From a virus: a stretch of DNA of 64,000 bases. The stretch is taken from positions 1-64,000 of the IMG/VR virus record IMGVR_UViG_3300011113_000736; one strand, given 5' to 3'. Below, one piece after another: positions 51,044 to 58,222 of this stretch; positions within the stretch are counted from its first letter, which is position 1, and each line of letters starts with the position of its first letter. The notes under the pieces were generated by a model. It did not search any database and was not told where the DNA came from. It worked only from the letters and a program-made list of their open reading frames with translations. Both the position numbers and the translations under genes were made by a program.

Positions 51044-53221
51044 ATGCGTTTCAAAGAATGGCTATTACTTTCAGAGAAAATAGAAGTCAACGGAGTCCAA
51101 TTCCGTGACAAATTAGATGCATTAAAATACATTTATAACAACCATCCCAGTCCAGAAAATTTAGTTGTTTCTTATACAGAAATAAACAAGATCGGCATTA
51201 ATCCAAAAAGTAAATGGGCAACACCAATTGGAATTTATTTCTATCCATTAAAATATGTCATTGATAGGGAACTAAATGTGCCATTTGCTGGAAATAAAGC
51301 TTATATCAATGTGTGTGAAATTGTAAGACCAAATAAAATTCTTCATATGCAAAAATCAACTGAACCACAACTTGGGATTGACTTGCTTAATAAAACATTC
51401 ACACATGACAAAATAGAACAAGTTATGGAGGAGATCGGCAAATCAGGTTCTGAATATAGAAGCAATTACTCAACTGTCTGGCTTGCAACACAATTGATTT
51501 CTAATAAAAATCCAATATCATGGAATACTAATTTGAGAAAATTAGGTATAGATGGTTTCTTTGATCATGGCACAGGAACTATTCACACTAACGAACCAAC
51601 TCAAGGTGTTGCTTTAACTGCTAACGCTCTAAAAGTAATACATGTCATAGAAAATGTAATGTCTCCAAAAGAAAAAGATATTGTGCCTTATGAAATTCAA
51701 CAAAATATTTTACAACATGTTAAAAACAACAACATAAACAATTTGTCGAAATTGCTTAAGAAATTCCCAATACCAGAAAATGCTGTGTATTACGCATCAG
51801 AATTAGGTAACCTTGATATGGTTAAATTTTTAGTTAATAAAAAAGCATATATAAGTGATGAAGCGGTTTATGCCGCAATAAAAATTAATAATTTGGAAAT
51901 AGTAAAATATTTAGTCGAAGAATTGCTGGCAAAAGGTCGAAAAATACCAATTGATTCTGTAGAACTTTCAAATGAATATGCTGAAAAAGATGTGCAAGAA
52001 TTCCTTGTATCAAAAGGTGCAAAAATAACTAGCTCAGCTGTAAAAGATGCTATCGATTCTAAAGAATTTAGTACCGTTAAATATTTCATAGATAACAATG
52101 CTGAAATTGATTATAAAATAATGGAGCATCTGTCTTCCCTTATAAAAAATAATCCTAACTCTGAAGAATATATTGATATTTTCAAATATATTGTAAAAAA
52201 CTCAAAAGATATTAGTATTAAACAAGATGCAATTGCTTATGCAATTCAATCTGAAAATGAAAATTTATTAAATAATATTCTCGAAGATGAAAAATTTGAA
52301 ATAAATAGTAACACAGTAATTGATTATAAAACAATGGAGCATTTGTCTTCCCTTATAAAAAATAATCCTAACTCTAAAGAATATATTGATATTTTCAAAT
52401 ATATTGTAAAAAACTCAAAAGATATTAGTATTAAACAAGATGCAATTGCTTATGCAATTCAATCTGAAAATGAAAATTTATTAAATAATATTCTAGAAGA
52501 TGAAAAATTTGAAATAAGTAGTAACACAGTTTATTACGCAATGAAACAAGGAAAATTTGATGTAGCCAAGTATCTTTTAAACAAAGTAGGAGACAAAGGT
52601 CAGTATGATGCATCTTTAAAGATAGCAGCAGCATCTGGCAACAAGGAAATGGTAGATATTCTTGTTGACAAATCTAATACTCCAGACGCTGCGATAGATG
52701 CAGCAGAAAATGGTCATTTTAATATTGCTAAATACATTGTAGATAAAAAAGGTATACCATCGTATGCCAGTTTGATTGCAATGGCTTTAAATTATGCCGA
52801 AAAAGAAAAAATAAAAGATTATAGTGATGTTTTCAATTTTATTAAACACCTTGTGGAAGAAAAGAAATATCCAATAAACCGTGGCAATGTAACATCAGCA
52901 ATTTTGACAGGAGAAGTCGATTTAGTTAAATACCTGCTTGATCATCTTGACAATAGTGTTAAAATAAATGAATCAGAAGCAACAAAGTATGCAATAATTT
53001 CAAAAAATATTGATATGATAAAATATCTCGTAGAAGATAAAAAATTCAAATTATCAGATGAGGCAATAGGATGGGCTGTAAATGGCGGCGATATTAACAT
53101 CATACGATACCTGATTAATAATGGTGCAAAAATATCAAAACAAGATGTTCAATATTACGCCAAAGAACTAGGCAAAGAACATTATATCGTAAAATTATTG
53201 GAGAAAAATATAAATCAATAA
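51044..53221 (+). CDS. Tagged effector-like protein: shared N domain plus ankyrin-type repeats (paralogue 3)
   Basis: A 725-residue protein, starting MRFKEWLLLSEKIEVNG. The shared N domain is more diverged than between paralogues 1 and 2 (for example PSPENLVVSYTEINKIG, KWATPIGIYFYPL). Ankyrin-type repeats (LGNLDMVKFLVNKKAY, INNLEIVKYLVEELLA, NGHFNIAKYIVDKKG, GGDINIIRYLINNGAK) run from ~225. A 71-residue block is duplicated in tandem in the middle. The TAAATA box overlaps the stop codon of the previous gene. The function is unknown; target binding by the repeats is likely. Confidence 0.6.
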   Translation: MRFKEWLLLSEKIEVNGVQFRDKLDALKYIYNNHPSPENLVVSYTEINKIGINPKSKWATPIGIYFYPLKYVIDRELNVPFAGNKAYINVCEIVRPNKILHMQKSTEPQLGIDLLNKTFTHDKIEQVMEEIGKSGSEYRSNYSTVWLATQLISNKNPISWNTNLRKLGIDGFFDHGTGTIHTNEPTQGVALTANALKVIHVIENVMSPKEKDIVPYEIQQNILQHVKNNNINNLSKLLKKFPIPENAVYYASELGNLDMVKFLVNKKAYISDEAVYAAIKINNLEIVKYLVEELLAKGRKIPIDSVELSNEYAEKDVQEFLVSKGAKITSSAVKDAIDSKEFSTVKYFIDNNAEIDYKIMEHLSSLIKNNPNSEEYIDIFKYIVKNSKDISIKQDAIAYAIQSENENLLNNILEDEKFEINSNTVIDYKTMEHLSSLIKNNPNSKEYIDIFKYIVKNSKDISIKQDAIAYAIQSENENLLNNILEDEKFEISSNTVYYAMKQGKFDVAKYLLNKVGDKGQYDASLKIAAASGNKEMVDILVDKSNTPDAAIDAAENGHFNIAKYIVDKKGIPSYASLIAMALNYAEKEKIKDYSDVFNFIKHLVEEKKYPINRGNVTSAILTGEVDLVKYLLDHLDNSVKINESEATKYAIISKNIDMIKYLVEDKKFKLSDEAIGWAVNGGDINIIRYLINNGAKISKQDVQYYAKELGKEHYIVKLLEKNINQ
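52106..52531 (+). repeat. Tandem 213-bp duplication inside the third paralogue
   Basis: Two in-frame copies, 52106-52318 and 52319-52531, encode nearly the same 71 residues (IDYKIMEHLSSLIKNNPNSE versus IDYKTMEHLSSLIKNNPNSK, and so on). Differences are only a few bases, so the duplication is recent. Confidence 0.9.
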
Positions 53222-53240
53222 TTGTTTTTAACTAGGTTAA

Positions 53241-53702
53241 TCAACCTATATCAACAATCTTGCCACCCGGATGACTGCTTTTATAAACATCAACGCCTTT
53301 ATTCAAACCAATCGAAACAGGATCTGCTCTATCCCACAATTCCAACGGATGTTTTCCTACAGTCGGACTATTCGCATAAGTGCTATCACCATATATCTTA
53401 TCCAGACCAAATTTCCCCAAACCCTCATTCCAAGAAATCAAATACACTTTGCCACCACTTAATACCAACCTCTTCTTTCTAGATGATGATGAACCCCACA
53501 TACCCACTTCTTTCGCAAACTCTCCATTGATAAACACAGTCTTGGCACTGCGCTCCTTCTCACCAACATCTGATGGAGAATGACCAATATGACTAGCCTT
53601 AAATCTAATTGTTGTCCCGTCATCAAACAAAGTATATTGACTTCCTTGTGCAGTCTTAAATGTCAGATTAGTGTTCTCTAACCATAAACGAAAACTTTGC
53701 AT
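53241..53702 (-). CDS. Tagged protein of unknown function
   Basis: A 153-residue protein starting MQSFRLWLENTNLTFKT: Phe4, Trp7, Leu8, Glu9. The body is beta-rich and basic (YTLFDDGTTIRFKASHIGH, SSSRKKRLVLSGGKVYLI), with DIYGDSTYANSP-like loops near the end. TATATAAT lies just before the ATG and no ribosome site is seen. It is divergent from the next tagged gene by 74 bp, within which one copy of the shared intergenic repeat lies. No family is recognised. Confidence 0.5.
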   Translation of the reverse strand: MQSFRLWLENTNLTFKTAQGSQYTLFDDGTTIRFKASHIGHSPSDVGEKERSAKTVFINGEFAKEVGMWGSSSSRKKRLVLSGGKVYLISWNEGLGKFGLDKIYGDSTYANSPTVGKHPLELWDRADPVSIGLNKGVDVYKSSHPGGKIVDIG

Positions 53703-53710
53703 AATAATTA

Positions 53711-53756
53711 TATACTACAAACCAGCGAAACATTATCTCCCCCACCATAAATTAAA
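53711..53756 (+). repeat. Shared intergenic element, copy 1 (diverged)
   Basis: The core GCGAAACATTATC...CCATAAATTAAA (53725-53756) follows a TATA-rich lead and ends 20 nt before the ATG at 53777. It is the most diverged of three copies; the other two are at 55901-55950 and 56891-56938. Confidence 0.7.
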
Positions 53757-53776
53757 AAGACAAGCATAAATAATTC

Positions 53777-54352
53777 ATGAATTTTAAAGAATACATTTAT
53801 AACGAAACATCCTCAAGCCTCGATCTCGTCGGCTACCATTGCCGTAAAACAATCCCATCAACAGATCCATATTTCGGTCAAATAATTATATGGGAAAACG
53901 AAACAGCAGAACCATTTGTCAAAAGATATATCGAAAAACTCATAGACGAAAAAGACTACTACGAATTCAGAGAAAAATATGGCGACGATCCCAAAGAAAC
54001 AAATTCAAAAACCATGACTCCAGACCAATGGAAAATGAACGCCGCCAAATTTCTCAACGAAAAAGGCTACAGAATGCTCTTCTGCGCCGATAAACCTGAA
54101 AGAATTTACGGAAGAAATTGCTACGCAGTCTATGTCGATAAATCCAAAATCATCAACATAACTCGCAGAGACTACCCGTCTTTCACCAACAAACCTAACG
54201 AAATCACAGAAGAAACTGTCATCACTTGGAAAATACCTTACAACCCAACCCTCACAAATATCAAAACACTGCCAAAAACACTTCCACAACCTATCCCACT
54301 AGTCAGACCAAGAAGACGATCAGACCCAGATGGAGATCATGACTTCCTCTAA
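53777..54352 (+). CDS. Tagged ART-like protein
   Basis: A 191-residue protein starting MNFKEYIYNETSSSLDL: Phe3, Tyr6, Ile7, then YNE. It continues directly into LVGYHCRKTIPSTDPYFGQI, which resembles the first ART strand ('YH' plus loop), then MNAAKFLNEKGYRMLFCADKP and NCYAVYVDKSKIINI. The C-terminal tail is Pro/Arg-rich (PLVRPRRRSDPDGD). CATAAATA ends 4 nt before the ATG. An NAD-dependent activity is a hypothesis; the second and third catalytic residues are not evident. Confidence 0.5.
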   Translation: MNFKEYIYNETSSSLDLVGYHCRKTIPSTDPYFGQIIIWENETAEPFVKRYIEKLIDEKDYYEFREKYGDDPKETNSKTMTPDQWKMNAAKFLNEKGYRMLFCADKPERIYGRNCYAVYVDKSKIINITRRDYPSFTNKPNEITEETVITWKIPYNPTLTNIKTLPKTLPQPIPLVRPRRRSDPDGDHDFL

Positions 54353-54383
54353 TACAACGCCGAAACATTTAATTGCTTGTTTA

Positions 54384-55835
54384 CTATATTCCTTCTTTAG
54401 AAAGAATCATCTCAAGAGTATTACAAATATTAAGATCATTCGCATTTCTAAAAAAGTCTACAATTATATTGTAACCAAATAATCCTTCATCAATACACAT
54501 CTGTACCAATTGATTGATTTTTTCCTCGCTAGAAATAAATTCTTTCCTGCTACGACTAATTGATAAAGCTAATTGCTTAATTTTAGCCTCTAAAGACCCC
54601 TTTAAAGGCTGCGTTTCAGTTTCAGCTATCAAACTAACAACTTTCGACCTAATTAATTGCTTCGCTATAATACCTACAAATTTTTTCATTTTGTCAAAGA
54701 AAAATCTTAAAAGATTTCTCTGCTTGTCAGTAATCGGCAAATCTTGCTTCTCAATAGTCTCTTCCACAAATTCCATTGAAGGTGACGCAATTTGTAATAA
54801 CAAATCTTTAAACTTCTCAACTAATTGTTTTTTGTTACAAAAAAGTAACATTACAATTATCCAATCATACATGAATAATTCGTCCCTGAATTTGTTTTCT
54901 CCAAAAACAATCTTGTCATATTCCCTCATGTGTTTACGCAAATCCCTCATATAATCTTCCGATTTATATTCAGGATGCCTATCATTCAAATTGTATGGTC
55001 CGAAAGTCTCAAAATCACCAATCATCTTGGCATGCTCTGGTTTCAAAAATCTTTCAGGAATGTATTTCGCCACGATTTTATCGTATTTAGCAAAAATATC
55101 CTTGCTCATAAAGATCGTATCTTCATCTTCTTCCTTTTCCTCTTCTCTATTTGCAAATATTTGAGACATTCTTGTTGTGTAATCTCTAGGTCTATCTATT
55201 CCAACCTTCGCAGCCTTGGAAAAATCACTATACTGCTTGGCAAATGGACCAAAACCAGATAACCCCATAGCAATCACAAAATCATCCTGAAAAGATTCGT
55301 TATCATCCGTTCGATCAGAAATTAATTTTCTAACCAATTCCTTCCAAGAACTACCACGATTAAATCCATGCTTACTCGCAAACTTCCTCATATTATCAAT
55401 CAATTTCAATGTTTTAGGTCCATTACTTATTCTTATAACATTCCTATACAACGCAATAGGGATACCAAAAACCTTGGCTATTTCATCTTCTGTTGCAATC
55501 GTATTACCATAAAGAAAAACAATATTCAAAATACCTTTTCTAGACTTGTAACAATCTTCAACATCCAATTCGTTTTCCTGCAAATATTGACAAACATACG
55601 CTATCAACAAAGAATAAAATTGCAATTCTTCTAAAATATTAGTAACAGGTTTGGTAATATCGAAATCCCTAATAACCTCTTCTTGAATCTCTCTACAGAA
55701 AAAATATAAACCATCTTTATCTCCAGATTTCTTCTCATACTCTTTATCAATAAAATTTTTAACTTCATTACATATGGCATCACCACTACCACTTGTCTCT
55801 TTCAATATTTGATACATATCATAAAATGATTTCAT
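54384..55835 (-). CDS. Large unknown protein with a tag-like start
   Basis: A 483-residue, helical, charged protein starting MKSFYDMYQILKETSGSGD: Phe4, Tyr8 and LKE (LxE site), so the tag is slightly longer here. It contains KGILNIVFLYGNTIATEDEI and an acidic run (REEEKEEDEDTIFM), and long helices toward the end. TAGGTGG is a good ribosome site, unlike at most tagged genes. No family or catalytic motif is recognised. It is divergent from the ART-like gene at 55972, with one intergenic repeat between. Confidence 0.5.
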   Translation of the reverse strand: MKSFYDMYQILKETSGSGDAICNEVKNFIDKEYEKKSGDKDGLYFFCREIQEEVIRDFDITKPVTNILEELQFYSLLIAYVCQYLQENELDVEDCYKSRKGILNIVFLYGNTIATEDEIAKVFGIPIALYRNVIRISNGPKTLKLIDNMRKFASKHGFNRGSSWKELVRKLISDRTDDNESFQDDFVIAMGLSGFGPFAKQYSDFSKAAKVGIDRPRDYTTRMSQIFANREEEKEEDEDTIFMSKDIFAKYDKIVAKYIPERFLKPEHAKMIGDFETFGPYNLNDRHPEYKSEDYMRDLRKHMREYDKIVFGENKFRDELFMYDWIIVMLLFCNKKQLVEKFKDLLLQIASPSMEFVEETIEKQDLPITDKQRNLLRFFFDKMKKFVGIIAKQLIRSKVVSLIAETETQPLKGSLEAKIKQLALSISRSRKEFISSEEKINQLVQMCIDEGLFGYNIIVDFFRNANDLNICNTLEMILSKEGI

Positions 55836-55900
55836 ATACCACCTAATTCAACAAAAACCACCAAACCTATTGTAACTCATTTATTGAAATCTACAATACT

Positions 55901-55950
55901 TATATATCCAAAACCCCACCGAAACATTACCCCTCTCGCCATAAATTAAA
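55901..55950 (+). repeat. Shared intergenic element, copy 2
   Basis: TATATATCC lead, then CCGAAACATTACCC, CTCTCGCC and ATAAATTAAA (core 55919-55950). Over the 32-bp core it differs from copy 3 at only two positions. It ends 21 nt before the ATG at 55972, the same spacing as copy 1. Confidence 0.8.
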
Positions 55951-55971
55951 TCAACACCAATAAATAACCTC

Positions 55972-56601
55972 ATGACAACTTTTAGACAATTCCTCGAAAC
56001 CATTGAAGATCAATCCAAGATCAAAATACTTGCAGATCAATTGCAATTCCTTGACCTTAACCAGTACAGCGTACTAGGACACGGAACAACATCAGAAGAC
56101 ATAGCAAAAAAAATAGCAAAAGAAGGTCTCAAATACTCCGACCCCAATCTAGACAGACAAGCAATAGCAGTTTTTGATATGACCGAACCAATAGACCAAC
56201 AACCAGAAAACTTAAACAGACTACTCAACTGGATGCACAAAAATAGCAGATTCGTCGTTCTCCTCGGAATACCAAACAAACCAGAAAACATACAAAGAGG
56301 TGGAGAACATTACTTCAACTCCGCTTGGGAAGAAATCCCATCCGAAGAAAGACACGAATTATCATCAGTCAAATGGAAAATACCTCCCCATTATATCATC
56401 GGATGGATTAACGCAAATGACGCAACCTTCCACCCAAATAATCAATTCGACCCATCTATACCAGTCAAAGTAAAACCAACCACCTCATTGCCAGAACCAA
56501 GATCAAGAATGCCTAAAACCCCAAATAAACAAATACCTATACCAAATAGACAAATACCTATACCACAAGCACAACAATCCAACGATCTGGAAATTTGGTG
56601 A
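55972..56601 (+). CDS. Tagged KptA/ART-like protein
   Basis: A 209-residue protein starting MTTFRQFLETIEDQSK: Phe4, Phe7, Leu8, Glu9. From residue ~33 it shows SVLGHGTTSEDIAKKIAKEG, the His-Gly-Thr opening shared by KptA and ART folds, with VVLLGIPNKPENIQRGG and HELSSVKWKIPPHYIIGWI (a Glu and the final strand) later. The C-terminus is a Pro-rich repeat (QIPIPNRQIPIP). AATAAATA ends 5 nt before the ATG. The role is inferred as an injected NAD- or RNA-acting enzyme. Confidence 0.58.
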   Translation: MTTFRQFLETIEDQSKIKILADQLQFLDLNQYSVLGHGTTSEDIAKKIAKEGLKYSDPNLDRQAIAVFDMTEPIDQQPENLNRLLNWMHKNSRFVVLLGIPNKPENIQRGGEHYFNSAWEEIPSEERHELSSVKWKIPPHYIIGWINANDATFHPNNQFDPSIPVKVKPTTSLPEPRSRMPKTPNKQIPIPNRQIPIPQAQQSNDLEIW

Positions 56602-56609
56602 ATATAACT

Positions 56610-56933
56610 ATGACCACCTTCAAACAATTCCTTGAAAATAACAATCAAGAATTTATCGTAACCACTCACATCAACCCAGAATACAATACACCCCAATTCA
56701 TTTTCAAAACACCAGAAAGAAAAGAAATAGGAGAACTACAACTCAAAAGAAGCTTCCTAAGAGGCAAAGATGACTTCGTAGTCGCTAACCTCATCGTCTG
56801 GACAGAATTCCAACGACAAGGTTATGCCACCAAATTCTACAAATATGCCGCCAATTGGATCAAAAAGAACCACCCAAAATCAAACTTATTTATATATTCG
56901 CCACCCGCCGAAACATTACCCATCTCGACATAA
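56610..56933 (+). CDS. Tagged short GNAT acetyltransferase-like protein
   Basis: A 107-residue protein starting MTTFKQFLENNNQEFI. After the tag comes KEIGELQLKRSFL, VVANLIVWTEFQRQGYATKF (Arg69-Gln-x-Gly-Tyr-Ala-Thr74 is the acetyl-CoA pyrophosphate loop) and YAANWIKKN. GNAT domains usually run ~140 residues or more; here the last strands are missing, because the frame ends in SPPAETLPIST, encoded by the shared intergenic element. It may be a truncated enzyme or a minimal one. No late box as clear as at its neighbours is present. Confidence 0.6.
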   Translation: MTTFKQFLENNNQEFIVTTHINPEYNTPQFIFKTPERKEIGELQLKRSFLRGKDDFVVANLIVWTEFQRQGYATKFYKYAANWIKKNHPKSNLFIYSPPAETLPIST

Positions 56934-56938
56934 ATTAA
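56891..56938 (+). repeat. Shared intergenic element, copy 3
   Basis: TATATATTC lead, then CCGAAACATTACCC, ATCTCGAC and ATAAATTAAA (core 56908-56939). The end of the GNAT-like frame is written in this element, which suggests that recombination here cut off the original 3' end of that gene. Confidence 0.8.
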
Positions 56939-56997
56939 AAATACATAAACCTCTTCACACAATTCACCCCAATTCTTCATAAAACATTCCCGCAATT

Positions 56998-57198
56998 ATG
57001 AAGACAAACACCAATCCATACTATATGGATATTTTATTACTATTACTCAAATCACCACCATACCCACAAGTATATCACGAACTTGTAACAGAACTTTTCT
57101 TAAGCAGCTTACTTTTTGGCATCCTCGCCTTATTCACAACCACAGCTTGCGAAATTATCTGGTTCAAAATAAACAGTTTGTTTATAAATAATTCATGA
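56998..57198 (+). CDS. Small membrane protein
   Basis: A 66-residue protein with one strong membrane helix (LFLSSLLFGILALFTTTACEI, about residues 33-53) preceded by a short soluble part. Its stop overlaps the next start as ATGA, and the TATAAATA box of the next gene lies inside its last codons. It has no ribosome site. The unusual overlap suggests that the downstream cassette was joined onto it. Confidence 0.42.
   Translation: MKTNTNPYYMDILLLLLKSPPYPQVYHELVTELFLSSLLFGILALFTTTACEIIWFKINSLFINNS
57183..57190 (+). promoter_or_regulatory. Perfect TATAAATA box 4 nt before a start codon
   Basis: TATAAATA, then ATTC, then the ATG at 57195. It is the clearest case of the late box placed directly at a start codon without a ribosome site. 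Confidence 0.65.
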
Positions 57199-57761
57199 CC
57201 ACTTTCAAACAATTCCTAGAAAATCAAGATCAAATACCACAAAGGAAAATACCTGTCGGTGGTTTCGGCGGCTGGAAAATTCACCTCAGAACCGGACCCG
57301 TTGATAGCAATAGAGACACAGCCTATAACTATGTCCTACAAATAATTAAAGATAATGGAAACAAATGGAAATCAAAAAAACTATCCGGCGGTGAAGCCGA
57401 CCAAAAAGATATTACCATTTACTGCGGACCTAAAGAAGAAGCTAACAAAGCAGCCAGAGCAATTAAAAATAACTTATACCTCTACAATATGCTCTTCCCA
57501 CCAAACACAGATATAGCACAAGATGATATTCAAATATTACCAGATGTCCGTAATGTCTACGGAAGATTCAGCGCCTCTATACTAAACACCCAACCTTACA
57601 CCTTTCACCAATATGGATGCAAAGGTTGGTCCATGCTTGCTTCCGATATGAGCAAAAAAACAATAGCTCGCTATAGCAAAGAAGAATTCGACTCAAAATC
57701 CGCCTGCCAAAAAGCTTACCTCGTATTATCAAAACTATTCGGCAAAGATTTTACAGGTTAA
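57195..57761 (+). CDS. Tagged protein with a LanKC-N/phosphothreonine-lyase-like domain
   Basis: A 188-residue protein starting MTTFKQFLENQDQIPQRK. The rest follows the lyase-like domain of LanL/LanKC and the OspF/SpvC effector lyases: GGWKIHLRTG (Lys28-x-His30), a helix, NKWKSKK (Lys59), KDITIYCG (Tyr76) and ILPDVRNVYGRFSA (Asp117, Arg119, Arg124). In SpvC the equivalent residues, from memory Lys104, His106, Lys136 and Tyr158, are catalytic or substrate-binding, with spacing 30 from His to Lys versus 29 here. If correct, this is an injected enzyme that removes phosphate from host phosphothreonine by elimination. The match is by eye. Confidence 0.5.
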   Translation: MTTFKQFLENQDQIPQRKIPVGGFGGWKIHLRTGPVDSNRDTAYNYVLQIIKDNGNKWKSKKLSGGEADQKDITIYCGPKEEANKAARAIKNNLYLYNMLFPPNTDIAQDDIQILPDVRNVYGRFSASILNTQPYTFHQYGCKGWSMLASDMSKKTIARYSKEEFDSKSACQKAYLVLSKLFGKDFTG

Positions 57762-57787
57762 ATTAAATAAATATGCATAAATAATGC

Positions 57788-57868
57788 ATGACCAACTTCA
57801 AACAATTCTCAGAAAATGAAGAAAAGAATGATGCTGGTGAAACAGCCCAAAACTCATATATAAGTTAA
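57788..57868 (+). CDS. Short tag-only frame (26 residues)
   Basis: CATAAATA, 4 nt and ATG, then MTNFKQFSENEEKND and a stop after 26 codons. It keeps the promoter and tag but has no body, as if a cargo gene had lost its 3' part. It may be a remnant or a very small peptide. Confidence 0.5.
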   Translation: MTNFKQFSENEEKNDAGETAQNSYIS

Positions 57869-57881
57869 GAATAGGAAAATT

Positions 57882-58154
57882 ATGAAAACCTTTAACGAAT
57901 ATCTGAAAGAAAACCAAAATATTTTCCCAAACACTAGAGGAAAATCTGGACCAACTATGGTAAAAGTTACTCAAGATATGTCTGGATATCTTACTGGAGA
58001 ACTTCAGGCTGTATTAGAGCAATGTATTTCTTTTCTTAAAAATGCTGAACAATATGCTTCAGAAGGTGATGAAGCATCTGCCAGAAGGTCTTTAGACGGT
58101 TTTTTTCATCATCTTCCAGAACTTCAAAGATTATATAATTTTATACCAAAGTAA
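57882..58154 (+). CDS. Small tagged helical protein
   Basis: A 90-residue protein starting MKTFNEYLKENQNIFP, the closest match in the window to the T4 tag, with an LKE cleavage site. The body is predicted to be three helices (GELQAVLEQCISFLKNAEQY, EASARRSLDGFFHHLPEL). AGGAAA precedes the ATG. It is followed by a strong terminator and ends the cargo array. Confidence 0.6.
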   Translation: MKTFNEYLKENQNIFPNTRGKSGPTMVKVTQDMSGYLTGELQAVLEQCISFLKNAEQYASEGDEASARRSLDGFFHHLPELQRLYNFIPK

Positions 58155-58191
58155 TGTTTTTTAACATCTATAAACTTATAAATTTCCCCCC

Positions 58192-58222
58192 GGCGCATTT
58201 TTTTAAGATGCGCCCTTTTCTT
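58192..58222 (+). terminator. Intrinsic terminator closing the cargo array
   Basis: GGCGCAT and ATGCGCC arms (58192-58198 and 58208-58214) are followed by CTTTTCTTTT on the plus strand. It lies 38 bp after the last tagged gene and marks the change to the GC-richer right-hand region. Confidence 0.75.

Noticed and set aside
53222-53583. Plus-strand frames opposite the 153-residue tagged gene
   Set aside because: They are antisense shadows; the minus-strand frame has the tag and sensible composition.
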